DNA from: Klebsiella electrica
Lineage (GTDB): Bacteria > Pseudomonadota > Gammaproteobacteria > Enterobacterales > Enterobacteriaceae
DNA: 64,000 nt
NCBI RefSeq assembly: GCF_006711645.1
Contig: NZ_CP041247.1
Location: 4,526,001-4,590,000, forward strand
Reading direction: 5' to 3'
Program-made: the position numbers and the translations under genes
The notes under the pieces: model-generated
What the model was told of the DNA's origin: nothing
The model's input: the letters and a program-made list of their open reading frames with translations, nothing else
Databases searched by the model: none
In this document: piece after piece, positions 54,577 to 63,590 of the stretch
How positions within the stretch are numbered: the first letter of the stretch is position 1
Layout: each line of letters starts with the position of its first letter

Positions 54577-54988
54577 GTGGGTTTTGTCACCCGGACAGGT
54601 GCGTAGCACCGCCTCCGGGAAAACCCCGCTCGCACTGTCGCTTACCGGAGCCACACACCGTGGGTTTTGTCGCCCGGACAGGTGCGTAGCACCGTCTCCG
54701 GGAAAACCCCGCTCGCACTGTCGCTTACCGGGGCCACACACCGTGGGTTTTGTCACCCGGACAGCTGCGTAGCACCGCCTCCAGGAAAACCCCGCTCGCG
54801 CTGTCGCTTACCGGAGCCACGACACCGTGGGTTTTGTCGCCCGGACAGCTGCGTAGCACCGTCTCCGGGAAAACCCCGCCCGCGCTGTCGCTTACCGGAG
54901 CCACACACCGTGGGTTTTGTCACCCGGACAGGTGCGTAGCACCGCCTCCGGGAAAACCCCGCCCGCGCTGCCGATTACCGGGGCTACG
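54577..54988. repeat. 83-bp tandem array, five copies
   Basis: Units start at 54577, 54660, 54743, 54827 and 54910; all are 83 bp except the third (84). Each contains GTGGGTTTTGTCACCCGGAC, then GTGC-GTA-GCAC, CCGCCTCCGGG and CGCTTACCGGAGCCAC, so REP-type palindromes are embedded. It lies between the marR and yjiS genes. It is non-coding. Confidence 0.92.
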
Positions 54989-55017
54989 GACAAGCGCAGG
55001 GTGAAAGACCGGACTTT

Positions 55018-55182
55018 TTAATTGAGCTGATCGCGCCGCAGGCCGACATCTTTCAGCTGTTCATCGCTCATTCGCTGCAAAATCCGTCGCGTTTGCTGCC
55101 GAAGCCACCATTTTCTTATCATTCTGCCCAGTAATATGAAGCCGATAAACGGCTGTCTTGCCCGGTTCTCATGAAATTCCAT
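55018..55182 (-). CDS. yjiS: YjiS, DUF1127 small protein
   Basis: The 54-residue basic protein begins MEFHENRARQPFIGFILLG. The C-terminal DUF1127 motif is RRILQRMSDEQLKDVGLRRDQL. Length equals E. coli YjiS (54). The ATG at 55180-55182 has a GGAGG site; the longer frame upstream is not conserved. The role is unknown to me, though related DUF1127 proteins bind RNA or take part in stress responses. Confidence 0.9.
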   Translation of the reverse strand: MEFHENRARQPFIGFILLGRMIRKWWLRQQTRRILQRMSDEQLKDVGLRRDQLN

Positions 55183-55359
55183 ACTCCACCTCCTCACCTT
55201 GCCAGAGTCTTTATCTTCGCGGATCGGAGGCCAGACAATACAGATGCACAAAACTCTTTTCTTTAACATACAGATTGGCTAAAACGGTATCTGCGTGGCT
55301 TTTTTTTCATTCATCTGTACTGGTTTATCTATCTGTATGGCGGCAATAAGGGATACAGC

Positions 55360-56772
55360 ATGACGCGTTACCAACATCTGGCCAGCCTGCTGGCAGAACG
55401 TATTGAGCAAGGGCTGTATCGCGACGGCGAAAAACTGCCGTCGGTACGCAGCCTGAGTCAGGAGCACGGTGTCAGCATCAGCACCGTCCAGCAGGCCTAT
55501 CAAATGCTGGAACAGCAGCGGCTAATCACCCCGCAGCCGCGTTCCGGCTATTTTGTCGCCCCGCGTAAAGCGCAGCCGCCGGTGCCGCCGATGTCGCGCC
55601 CGGTTCAGCGCCCGGTGGAGATCACCCAGTGGGATCAGGTGCTGACCATGCTCGACGCCCGCAATGACAAAAGCATTATTCCCTTCGGCGGCGGCTCGCC
55701 GGACGTCACTCAACCCAGCCTGAAGCCGCTGTGGCGTGAGCTGAGTCGGGTTATCCAGCACAATATCAACGAAGTGCTGAACTACGACGAACTGGCCGGG
55801 CGCCGAGAGCTGCGCGAACAAATCGCCCGCCTGATGCTCGACGGCGGTTCCGTGGTCACCGTCGATGATTTAGTGATCACCAGCGGCTGCCATAGCGCCC
55901 TGTCGCTGGCCCTGCTGTCGGTGTGCCAGCCTGGCGACATCGTCGCCGTGGAGTCCCCGACCTATTACGGCACCATGCAGCTGCTGCGCGGTTTGGGGCT
56001 GAAGGCCATTGAGATCCCGACCGATCCGGATAGCGGGATCAGCCTGGAAGCGCTGGAGCTGGCATTAGATCAGTGGCCGATCAAAGGCGTTATCCTGGTG
56101 CCGAACTGCAATAATCCGCAGGGTTTTATCATGCCGGACGCCCGCAAACGCGCGATACTCACCCTCGCCCAACGTCACGATATCGTTATTTTTGAAGATG
56201 ATATCTACGGCGAGCTGGCCACCGACTACCCGCGTCCGCGCACCATCCATTCATGGGATATCGACGGACGGGTAATGTTGTGTAGTTCTTTTACTAAAAC
56301 TATCGCGCCGGGCCTGCGCATCGGCTGGATCGCGCCCGGCCGCTATTACGACCGGCTATTGCAGATGAAATACGCCGCCAGCGGCACCAACGTTCCCTCG
56401 ACGCAACTGGCGGCATCCATTTTTATTCGCGAAGGCCACTACCACCGACACGTGCGGCGGATGCGGCAGATCTACCAGCGCAATATGGAAATCTATACCT
56501 GCTGGCTGCGGGAGTATTTTCCGTGTGGGATCTGCGTCACCCGGCCAAAAGGCGGCTATATGCTGTGGGTTGAGCTACCGGAGCATGTCGATATGGTCTG
56601 CGTCGCGAAGCAACTGTGCCGCATGAAAATCCAGGTCGCGCCGGGTTCGCTGTTCTCGGCGTCCGGGAAATATCGCAATTGCGTCAGGATCAACTGCGCC
56701 CTGCCGCCGATCGAGAAGCACCGGGAGGTGATGGTGAAGCTGGGCGAGGCGGTGAAGGTGGCGATGGAGTGA
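55360..56772 (+). CDS. yjiR: YjiR, MocR-type GntR/aminotransferase regulator
   Basis: The 470-residue protein has an N-terminal GntR winged helix (LPSVRSLSQEHGVSISTVQQ, about residues 27-46) fused to a class I aminotransferase fold. That fold holds VPNCNNPQGF, EDDIYGELA and the PLP lysine in SSFTKTIAPGLRIGW. Length equals E. coli YjiR (470). Such regulators usually sense PLP or amino acids; the target is unknown. It is divergent from yjiS. Confidence 0.93.
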   Translation: MTRYQHLASLLAERIEQGLYRDGEKLPSVRSLSQEHGVSISTVQQAYQMLEQQRLITPQPRSGYFVAPRKAQPPVPPMSRPVQRPVEITQWDQVLTMLDARNDKSIIPFGGGSPDVTQPSLKPLWRELSRVIQHNINEVLNYDELAGRRELREQIARLMLDGGSVVTVDDLVITSGCHSALSLALLSVCQPGDIVAVESPTYYGTMQLLRGLGLKAIEIPTDPDSGISLEALELALDQWPIKGVILVPNCNNPQGFIMPDARKRAILTLAQRHDIVIFEDDIYGELATDYPRPRTIHSWDIDGRVMLCSSFTKTIAPGLRIGWIAPGRYYDRLLQMKYAASGTNVPSTQLAASIFIREGHYHRHVRRMRQIYQRNMEIYTCWLREYFPCGICVTRPKGGYMLWVELPEHVDMVCVAKQLCRMKIQVAPGSLFSASGKYRNCVRINCALPPIEKHREVMVKLGEAVKVAME

Positions 56773-56798
56773 GTTTTTCGCCGTGGCAAACTGGCTTG

Positions 56799-56890
56799 TC
56801 CCCCGGTGGCGCTTTGCTTACCGGGGCTACGGTTCGCAACCGTCTGCGGGATGGTGAGCGGGCCAGGCGCGGCAAGCGCCGCCTCAGAGA
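56799..56890. repeat. REP/BIME sequences downstream of yjiR
   Basis: TCCCCCGGTGGCGCTTTGC pairs with CTTACCGGGGCTACGG as a REP palindrome. A second, GCCAGGCGCGGCAAGCGCCG, follows. They lie between the convergent yjiR and brnA genes. Confidence 0.7.
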
Positions 56891-56912
56891 AGGCATAGAC
56901 CAGCCTATAGAC

Positions 56913-57215
56913 TTATTTCTTATTCTGCTCGCGCAGCATGGCTTCCCGCAGAATCGCGTTCAGCCGGGTTTGATAACCTTTTCCCGGGCGTTTAAGCCAC
57001 GCCATAACATCAGCATCGATGCGCACAGAGGCCTGCGTTTTTAGCGGCCGATAAAATTTACCGCGAACCGCCTCTGACCACTGCTCATCGTCCGAAGAGG
57101 GGATGTCGCTGTAATCAATGTCATCATCTGATTTTTTCGCCAGCGCTTTGAGTTCGTCTTCACGCTGGGCGGTAAGCGCGGCCGGGTTATCGCGTTTATG
57201 TTTAACCATGTTCAT
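56913..57215 (-). CDS. brnA: BrnA antitoxin
   Basis: The 100-residue ribbon-helix-helix antitoxin has a charged N-terminal part and the DNA-binding C-terminal KTQASVRIDADVMAWLKRPG, then GYQTRLNAILREAML. It neutralises BrnT and represses the operon. The start at 57213-57215 has a GAGGAG site. It overlaps the brnT 3' end by 14 bp. Confidence 0.9.
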   Translation of the reverse strand: MNMVKHKRDNPAALTAQREDELKALAKKSDDDIDYSDIPSSDDEQWSEAVRGKFYRPLKTQASVRIDADVMAWLKRPGKGYQTRLNAILREAMLREQNKK

Positions 57216-57489
57216 AACGACTCCTCTCTTTCTTATCTGCCTTCCGGGCGCTGATAATACGAATGACCTCCGTTCCACTTTCAAAACGAACCGAATGCGC
57301 AACAAGAATAACGATAATTCCGTGTACAAGGCCGAGGGTTTGCCATCGATATTCACCATTTTGATAGCGATCTTGTCGGGAAAGATGCTGCGGATCGTCA
57401 AAGACTAGTACCGCCTCTTCAAACCGAATCCCATGTTTTCTCAGATTGCTTGCTGCCTTGTTTGCATCCCATTCAAACTCCATTGGCAT
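57202..57489 (-). CDS. brnT: BrnT ribonuclease toxin
   Basis: The 95-residue toxin has a RelE-like fold. Signatures are MEFEWDANKAASNLRKHGI, FDDPQHLSRQDRYQNGEYRW, and the C-terminal IRIISARKADKKERSRYE with the conserved Arg/Lys/Glu cluster. It cuts mRNA to arrest growth unless bound by BrnA. The ATG at 57487-57489 is preferred (AGGA 8 bp upstream); one three codons earlier is possible. The toxin precedes the antitoxin, the normal order for this family. Confidence 0.9.
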   Translation of the reverse strand: MPMEFEWDANKAASNLRKHGIRFEEAVLVFDDPQHLSRQDRYQNGEYRWQTLGLVHGIIVILVAHSVRFESGTEVIRIISARKADKKERSRYEHG

Positions 57490-57503
57490 AGCATTCATCC
57501 TGA

Positions 57504-57535
57504 TTGTATATACAAAAAAGTATAGACAATTGTCT
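57504..57535. promoter_or_regulatory. Twin palindromic operators of brnTA
   Basis: Two 12-bp perfect palindromes, TTGTATATACAA (57504-57515) and AGACAATTGTCT (57524-57535), are centred exactly 20 bp apart. They lie immediately upstream of brnT, where BrnA autorepression is expected. Confidence 0.6.
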
Positions 57536-57595
57536 GAAGATTATACTAACCGCGTTGGAAAAAACCTCACATTTTCAGAGTAGAGTTTGTAAAGA

Positions 57596-57835
57596 TTTCC
57601 CCCGGTGGCGCTACGCTTACCGGGGCTACAGGTTCGCAGCCGATGGAGCCAGTAGCCCGGATAAGGCACGCCAGGCACCCCCGGTGGCGCTACGCTTACT
57701 GGGGCTACGGGTTTGCAGCCGATGGAGCCAGTAGCCCGGATAAGGCGCGCCAGGCGCCGCCTCCGGGGAGAAACCGCAGGGCGATTCAGGCTATTTCCCC
57801 CGGTGGCGCTTTGCTGACCGGGGCTACGGGTTTCC
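57596..57835. repeat. BIME cluster downstream of fosA
   Basis: Two and a half repeats of CCCCCGGTGGCGCTACGCTT ... GGGGCTAC, with GCAGCCGATGGAGCCAGTAG and CCCGGATAAGGC between them, period about 81 bp. The right end overlaps the last codons of fosA. Confidence 0.8.
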
Positions 57836-58267
57836 GGCCGCCTGTGGATCCTCGTCATAAAACACCATCCCTTTATACGGCTGCTCGCGGCAGGCGGCCA
57901 GTCGCCGGGCGAGGCTACCGACATGCAGCTCCAGCTTGTGACCGTCGGGGTCGAGGAAGTAATACGATGCCCCTTCGCTGCGGTTCACCTTCCACACCGC
58001 CACCCCGGCCGTTTCCAGCCGCGCGCTGAACCCGGCGAAATCGGCTTCGGCAATGCTAAAGGCGTAGTGGGTGTAGTCGCTCTCTTCCGGCGGAGTGACG
58101 CGCCGCTGCGGGTCGAGTGACAGGCACAGCCACAGGTCGCCGCAGGAGAGATAGGCGCCGCTATCCCAGCGCGCGTGCAGCCTCATCCCCAGCAGCTGCT
58201 GATAAAACGCCACGCTCGGCGCCAGGCTGCTGACCGCCAGGGTCAGGTGATTCAATCCGCTTAACAT
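57824..58267 (-). CDS. fosA: FosA, fosfomycin:glutathione S-transferase
   Basis: The 147-residue Mn/K-dependent enzyme inactivates fosfomycin. Metal ligands are H7 (LNHLTLAV), H67 (SDYTHYAF) and E113 (HKLELHVGS). The K+ loop is [10 protein letters not shown]. It is very close to the chromosomal Klebsiella FosA group but about eight residues longer than its usual 139: the tail after KGMVFYDE reads DPQAAGNP and its TAG stop lies inside the adjoining REP sequence. It overlaps the lysR stop by 7 bp, so the two are read together. Confidence 0.92.
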   Translation of the reverse strand: MLSGLNHLTLAVSSLAPSVAFYQQLLGMRLHARWDSGAYLSCGDLWLCLSLDPQRRVTPPEESDYTHYAFSIAEADFAGFSARLETAGVAVWKVNRSEGASYYFLDPDGHKLELHVGSLARRLAACREQPYKGMVFYDEDPQAAGNP

Positions 58268-59169
58268 GACTTTTCCTCTAATGACATCTCGATTTGCTGA
58301 CGCAGCCATTGATGGGCCGGGTCACGATGCCAGCGCTCGTGCCACAGCATCAACATATCAAACCCGGCCACCGCCAGCGGCGGCTCGACGACCATCAGGC
58401 CGCTGACCCCACGCACCAGCCGCTCCGGTAGCACCGCCACCAGATCGCTATTGCGCAGCGTCTCCAGCATAAACAGGAAATGTGGCACCGAAAGGACAAC
58501 CCGCCGCGAAAGCCCAAGGTTGGCCAGCGCAGTATCGGTTGCGGCGCTGAAACCGCCGCCGTCCGGGGAGACCATAACCTGATCCAGCTGGCAAAACTGC
58601 GCCAGACTCAACGACGCCTGCAGCGCCGGATGCCCCGCCCGGCCCGCCAACACGTAGCGCTCGCTGAACAGCAGCCGCTGATGCAGCTCCGGCGGAGCGC
58701 CGTCGCGGGTATGAAAGAACAGATCGACCTCGTCCCTCTCCGCCTGCTGCACCAGGCGGGAAGGCTGGAGATCGAAGACCGCCAGGCGGCTGCCCGGGGA
58801 GGCCCGACGCAGCGTGTGCAGCGCCGGGAGCAGGATCGCCGAGGCCATATAGTCCGTCGCCGCTATGCGCCAGGTCTGCGCCGCCGTCAGCGGGTCGAAA
58901 CTGTCGGCGGGGGCGACCGCCAGCTCCAGCGCCTGCAGGGCATCGCGCAGCGGTCCGCGCAGTTCATCGGCGCGGGCAGTAGGCAGCATCCCGCGCGGTC
59001 CGGGCAACAGCAGTGGGTCAGCAAAAATGTCCCGCAGGCGCGCCAGCTGGATGCTGACCGATGGCTGCGACAAGTTAAGCCGCTGCGCCGCCCGCGTGAC
59101 GTTGTGCTCGCTCAACAGCACATTGAGAGTGCGCAGCAGATTGAGATCCAGACGCTGTAAATTAATCAC
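58261..59169 (-). CDS. LysR-family transcriptional regulator
   Basis: The 302-residue protein has an N-terminal winged helix ([39 protein letters not shown]) and a type 2 periplasmic-binding effector domain. The start is GTG at 59167-59169. It overlaps fosA, and is divergent from the quinone reductase gene with 87 bp between, the usual arrangement for a LysR regulator and its target. It may control the reductase and, by cotranscription, fosA level. Confidence 0.88.
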   Translation of the reverse strand: MINLQRLDLNLLRTLNVLLSEHNVTRAAQRLNLSQPSVSIQLARLRDIFADPLLLPGPRGMLPTARADELRGPLRDALQALELAVAPADSFDPLTAAQTWRIAATDYMASAILLPALHTLRRASPGSRLAVFDLQPSRLVQQAERDEVDLFFHTRDGAPPELHQRLLFSERYVLAGRAGHPALQASLSLAQFCQLDQVMVSPDGGGFSAATDTALANLGLSRRVVLSVPHFLFMLETLRNSDLVAVLPERLVRGVSGLMVVEPPLAVAGFDMLMLWHERWHRDPAHQWLRQQIEMSLEEKSC

Positions 59170-59256
59170 GGCTATACCTGAGATTTAAGTAATTAATTTC
59201 TACTATAGCTTCAGCTTACTTACTCTGCAGCTCTCAATAGCTCAGAGGTGATTGCC

Positions 59257-60039
59257 ATGAAAGTACTGCTGATTTACGCCCATCCGGAACCACGCTCGTT
59301 GAACGGTGCGCTAAAAGATTTTGCCGTCCGGCATCTGCAAAACGCCGGCCATGAAGTGCAGGTTTCCGATCTCTACGCCATGCGCTGGAAAGCCGGTTTT
59401 GATGCCGACGACAGCAGCGCCCCGCCGGTCGGCGAGTTCTGGCGTTCGACGCTCGATTCAAAACAGGCCTTTGAACAAGGTACTCAAAGCGCGGATATCG
59501 TTGCGGAACAAGAGAAGCTCCTGTGGGCGGATACGGTAATTTTCCAGTTTCCGCTGTGGTGGTTCTCCATGCCCGCCATTATGAAAGGCTGGATCGACCG
59601 GGTTTATGCCTATGGTTTCGCCTACGGCGTCGGCGAGCACAGCGACCGCCACTGGGGCGACCGCTACGGCGAAGGCACCCTGGCGGGTAAACGGGCGATG
59701 CTGGTTGTCACCACCGGCGGCTGGGAGGAGCACTACGCCCCGCGCGGCATTAACGGGCCGATTAACGATATCCTGTTTCCGATCCAGCACGGAATGCTGT
59801 TTTATCCCGGCTTTGAGGTGCTGCCGCCGCTGGTGTTCTACCGCACGGAGAAAACGGACGAGCAGCGCTTTGCGCAGCAGTGCCGCGAACTGACGCAGCG
59901 GCTGGATACGCTGGCGGAAACGTCCCCCATCCCGTTCCGCCGACAAAACCACGGCGACTATCTGATCCCGTCCCTGACGCTGCGCCCGGAGCTGGCGGTC
60001 GGGGAAAGCGGGCTGGCCATCCATCGCCGGGTGGATTAA
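59257..60039 (+). CDS. NAD(P)H dehydrogenase (quinone), flavodoxin-like
   Basis: The 260-residue FMN/FAD oxidoreductase is of the NQO1/MdaB/KefF group. Motifs are LLIYAHPEPRSLNGAL (flavin phosphate loop), FQFPLWWFSMPAIMKGWIDR and TTGGWEEHYAPRG. It should reduce quinones or electrophiles by two electrons. The ATG at 59257 has an AGAGG site; a GTG three codons earlier is possible. It is divergent from the LysR gene and probably its target. Confidence 0.88.
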   Translation: MKVLLIYAHPEPRSLNGALKDFAVRHLQNAGHEVQVSDLYAMRWKAGFDADDSSAPPVGEFWRSTLDSKQAFEQGTQSADIVAEQEKLLWADTVIFQFPLWWFSMPAIMKGWIDRVYAYGFAYGVGEHSDRHWGDRYGEGTLAGKRAMLVVTTGGWEEHYAPRGINGPINDILFPIQHGMLFYPGFEVLPPLVFYRTEKTDEQRFAQQCRELTQRLDTLAETSPIPFRRQNHGDYLIPSLTLRPELAVGESGLAIHRRVD

Positions 60040-60191
60040 GCGCAGCAAGGCGATGCCCGGCCACCCGGCGTCGCCATTCAAAAATGCTGATTTAGTCCCT
60101 GACACGCTTATTTATCCCGAAACGGCTATTTGTTGTAGTCAGACGCCCGCAACTTGGTTTCCCGTCTCTTTCTCATCGGCCAGGATGGTGT

Positions 60192-63032
60192 ATGTTCTCA
60201 AGCATCACCTTTAAGCAATCCGGTAACGAGATGAGACGTATTGAGGTAGTACTGCGTGAACTGGAGCGGCTGACGAAGACCATCAGCCGGGACGATCTGG
60301 CCCTTGGCACCAGCGCTTTCACCGCAGAGCAAATCGGTTTTAACCTCGGCCTGGCGCGCAACTCTGTCAGCAAGGATTTAAACCAGCTGTGGAGCGACGG
60401 GCTGGTTATCAAAACCCGCGGACGCCCGGTATTCTTTCTGCATCTGCAGGCGACGCAAACCCTGCTCGAACGGCCGCTAGCAGAGTCGGAGCGTGAGATC
60501 GGCGCCATTAGCGATTTGCTGCCTGACAGGAATCTACCGTCGATTAGCGATCCGTTCGCGCTGTTGATCGGCCACGATCGCAGCCTGCGGGATGCGGTGG
60601 AAAAAGGTAAAGCGGCGGTGCTCTATCCGCATGGGCTACACGTTTTGCTGACCGGCCCTTCGGGCGTCGGAAAGACTTTTTTCGCCGAACTGATGCACCG
60701 CTATGCCTGCGAGCATAGCGGTGATAGCCCTCCGCCTCTCGTCTACTTTAACTGCGCCGAGTATGCCAACAACCCGGAGCTACTCTCTTCCCATCTCTTT
60801 GGTCATCGACAGGGGGCGTTTACCGGTGCAACGGAGAGCAAGACGGGGCTGATTGAACAGGCCGACGGCGGCTATCTGCTACTCGACGAAGTCCATCGCC
60901 TGCCCTATGAAGGCCAGGAAAAGCTCTTCTCGCTGCTGGATAAAGGCGAGTATCGCCCGCTGGGCGCCAGCGGCCCGGCGCGAAGCATCACCGTACGCCT
61001 TATCTGCGCCACCACCGAGCCGGTGAGCTCGTCGCTGCTGCGGACTTTTCAACGCCGCATTCAGGTCACCATCGATCTTCCCGGCATCCGCCAGCGTTCG
61101 CTGGAGGAGCAGATCGAACTGATTATCGGCTTCCTGCAGCGGGAGAGCCGCAAGATTGAGCGCTCGGTAAGCATCGATAAAACGCTGCTGCTGTGGCTGC
61201 TGAATAAGCCGCTGGAAGGCAATATCGGCCAGCTAAAAAGCGATATCCAGTTTTTATGCGCCCAGGCCTGGGCGTCAGGGATGGCGGCGCAGCACGATGT
61301 TCTACTGCTGGATGGCAAGCTGGCGGACGGTTCCACTAACCCCACCCAGGAGCAGCGGATACTGGTCGACGCGCTGTTCAATGGTAAAACCCTGCTCAGT
61401 ATTGACGCCCGCACGCTGCCCCAGCTTAAAAGCCCGGCGGGCGGCGATGGCGGCATCGAAGAGAGCGATCTGTTTTATAGCTTCCTGACCCGCGAATACG
61501 TCAATCTACGCAACAGTAACGTTCCGCCTGCAGAGACGCTGGCCATTCTCAAAAACAAGCTCAGCTCCATTTTCGAATATGGCCTCTACAGCCGCGACAG
61601 CGGTACGCGATCACCGCGCTATGGCGACCAGATTGAAGAGCGCGTCGCCCTGCTGATTAGCTATGTCGAGCAGATCCTGGGCTTTTCCCTGCCGGAAAAT
61701 CTGGTCAATCCGCTGCGCAAGCACCTGCTGGCGCTGATCGGCTACGTCCAGCGGGGGCTGATCCCGCAGCTCTACTCCTCCAGTTTAATTCTCGATCGCT
61801 GTAAAGATGAATATGAGAACGCCACCCAGCTATGCAGGAAAATCAACGATCTGCTGAATATTCAGTGCCCGGCGACGGAGGTGGTCTGGCTGTGCCTGTT
61901 CCTCAAAGAGTGCCGCCATTACCGCCAGCGGATCGGCGTCAGCCCCGACTGCGGCGTGATACTGATCGCCCACGGCGCCACCACCGCCACCAGCATGGCG
62001 CAGTACGTCAATCGGGTGCTGGAACGCGAGCTGTTCAACGCCATCGATATGCCGTTCGAACAGTCGGTACACGACACCCTGGATGCATTAATCCGGCTTA
62101 TGCAGGCGCAGCGCTGGCAGCGGCTGATCCTGATCGTCGATATCGGCTCGCTGGTGCATTTCGGCAGCACCATCAGCAAGCTATTCCAGATAGACGTCCT
62201 GCTGATGCCGGACATCACCCTGACCAGCCTGCTGGAGATTGGCCTCGATCTGAGCTACGAGACCAGCGAGCTGCCGCGGCTGGCGGCGCTTATGCAGGAA
62301 AAAGGCATCCCCAGCCAGCTGTGCACCCCGCAGCAGGAAAACGTCGGCAAGGTGCTGGTCATCTCCTGCATTACCGGCATGGGCACGGCGGAGAAAATCA
62401 AAACGGTGCTGGAGGAGAGCTTCGGCGAGCTAATGTCGCAGGATACCCGCATGGTGATCCTCGACTATAACGAAGTGCGCAGCCCGGAGCGCGTGCAGCA
62501 GGCCATTAACGCCCACGAGCGGCTGGCGGGGATTGTCGGGACCTTCCAGCCCGGGCTGCCGGATATTCCGTTTATCTCGCTGGAGGAGCTGTTTTCCGAG
62601 CAGGGCCCGGAGCTGGTGTTAAGCCTGCTGACTCCCGATCTCTCCAGCGCCGAGAGGCGGCTGGAGATGGAGCGCAGCGCGTCCCGATTTATCAGCGCCC
62701 TGACCATGGAGAGCATCATCAACCATATTTCGGTGCTCAACCCGCAGCGCATCCTCAAAGAGATGGAGGGCGTCCTCAGCCAGCTGCGCGCGACCCTGGC
62801 GATCGCCCCCAGCCGCCAGGTGACACTACGCTTTCTGATCCACTGCTGCTGTATGGTCGAGCGTATCGTGATTAACCGCAAACCGTTACAGATGGCGCTG
62901 GAAATGAAGCCCGATATGGATACTCACGCGTTTAGTGTCATTAAATCCGCCTTTCACCCGGTGGAGGAGGCCTACGCCATCCGCTTATCGGATGCGGAAT
63001 ATATTTATATCTACGAATTATTGTATAGCTGA
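60192..63032 (+). CDS. LevR-type sigma-54-dependent activator with PTS domains
   Basis: The 946-residue regulator has an N-terminal helix-turn-helix (residues 42-75) and an AAA+ domain. Walker A is GPSGVGKT at 155-162, the sigma-54 contact GAFTGA at 208-213, and Walker B YLLLDEVHR at 228-236. A PRD (about 470-570), an EIIA(Man)-like domain (VILIAHGATTATSMAQ), an EIIB-like part and a second PRD follow. PTS phosphorylation would set its activity. It precedes a mannose-family PTS operon with a sigma-54 promoter, its likely target. The position and plan recall Salmonella GfrR (fructoselysine/glucoselysine) or DgaR (glucosaminate). The substrate cannot be settled here. Confidence 0.9.
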   Translation: MFSSITFKQSGNEMRRIEVVLRELERLTKTISRDDLALGTSAFTAEQIGFNLGLARNSVSKDLNQLWSDGLVIKTRGRPVFFLHLQATQTLLERPLAESEREIGAISDLLPDRNLPSISDPFALLIGHDRSLRDAVEKGKAAVLYPHGLHVLLTGPSGVGKTFFAELMHRYACEHSGDSPPPLVYFNCAEYANNPELLSSHLFGHRQGAFTGATESKTGLIEQADGGYLLLDEVHRLPYEGQEKLFSLLDKGEYRPLGASGPARSITVRLICATTEPVSSSLLRTFQRRIQVTIDLPGIRQRSLEEQIELIIGFLQRESRKIERSVSIDKTLLLWLLNKPLEGNIGQLKSDIQFLCAQAWASGMAAQHDVLLLDGKLADGSTNPTQEQRILVDALFNGKTLLSIDARTLPQLKSPAGGDGGIEESDLFYSFLTREYVNLRNSNVPPAETLAILKNKLSSIFEYGLYSRDSGTRSPRYGDQIEERVALLISYVEQILGFSLPENLVNPLRKHLLALIGYVQRGLIPQLYSSSLILDRCKDEYENATQLCRKINDLLNIQCPATEVVWLCLFLKECRHYRQRIGVSPDCGVILIAHGATTATSMAQYVNRVLERELFNAIDMPFEQSVHDTLDALIRLMQAQRWQRLILIVDIGSLVHFGSTISKLFQIDVLLMPDITLTSLLEIGLDLSYETSELPRLAALMQEKGIPSQLCTPQQENVGKVLVISCITGMGTAEKIKTVLEESFGELMSQDTRMVILDYNEVRSPERVQQAINAHERLAGIVGTFQPGLPDIPFISLEELFSEQGPELVLSLLTPDLSSAERRLEMERSASRFISALTMESIINHISVLNPQRILKEMEGVLSQLRATLAIAPSRQVTLRFLIHCCCMVERIVINRKPLQMALEMKPDMDTHAFSVIKSAFHPVEEAYAIRLSDAEYIYIYELLYS

Positions 63033-63096
63033 TCCCTTTACTGGCGCGGCCCATCGGCCCGCCAGTCCCCTCCTCCCCCGCAGATGACACTAATGC

Positions 63097-63112
63097 TGGC
63101 ACGGCCTTTGCT
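63097..63112 (+). promoter_or_regulatory. Sigma-54 promoter of the PTS operon
   Basis: TGGCAC-GGCCT-TTGCT matches the -24/-12 consensus TGGCAC-N5-TTGCW at every position, with GG and GC elements 12 bp apart. It is 40 bp before the EIIA start. Confidence 0.9.
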
Positions 63113-63151
63113 CTATCCATAGCGTCTATAAAACGGCGCCAGGAGGCCACC

Positions 63152-63580
63152 TTGTCATCTACTGTACCTGCACACCCATTACCGCAAATTCTGCTGCTGA
63201 CGCACGGCGGCTGGGGTACGCCGCTTTGCAACAGCCTGCGCATGGTCACGGGCGAAATCGAAGGCGTGACGGAAATCGCCCTGATGCCCGTCGATACCCT
63301 CGGCGAGTATTACCAGCGCGTTGAAGCGATGGTGAAGTCCATGCCGGAAGGCTCGCTGATCCTCACCGACTTTATTGGCGGCACCACCTCTAACGTCGCC
63401 GCCCGCCTGAGCGCCGATTATCCGATCGCCGTGATTTGCGGCCTCAACGCTTCGCTGCTGCTGGAAGCGCTGGATAAACGCGAACAGGGGCCGCTGACCG
63501 GCTGCGTCAACGAGCTGGTGGAAGCTGGACGCAGCAGCTGTCGCGACGTCGTCGCCCACGTGAACCAGTTAAATCATTAA
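63152..63580 (+). CDS. PTS EIIA, mannose/fructose/sorbose family
   Basis: The 142-residue domain carries the phosphorylated His at residue 18 (ILLLTHGGWG) and GSLILTDFIGGTTSNVAAR, the usual second family motif. The start has a CAGGAGG site but is TTG at 63152, which is unusual. It accepts phosphate from HPr and passes it to the EIIB encoded 10 bp downstream. It is the first gene of the sigma-54-driven operon. Confidence 0.9.
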   Translation: MSSTVPAHPLPQILLLTHGGWGTPLCNSLRMVTGEIEGVTEIALMPVDTLGEYYQRVEAMVKSMPEGSLILTDFIGGTTSNVAARLSADYPIAVICGLNASLLLEALDKREQGPLTGCVNELVEAGRSSCRDVVAHVNQLNH

Positions 63581-63590
63581 GGAGCCCTTC

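Noticed and set aside
54496..55004. Frames with repeated RSTASGKTPLALSLTGAT on the plus strand
   Set aside because: They are the translation of the 83-bp array; they keep frame poorly and have no start signals.
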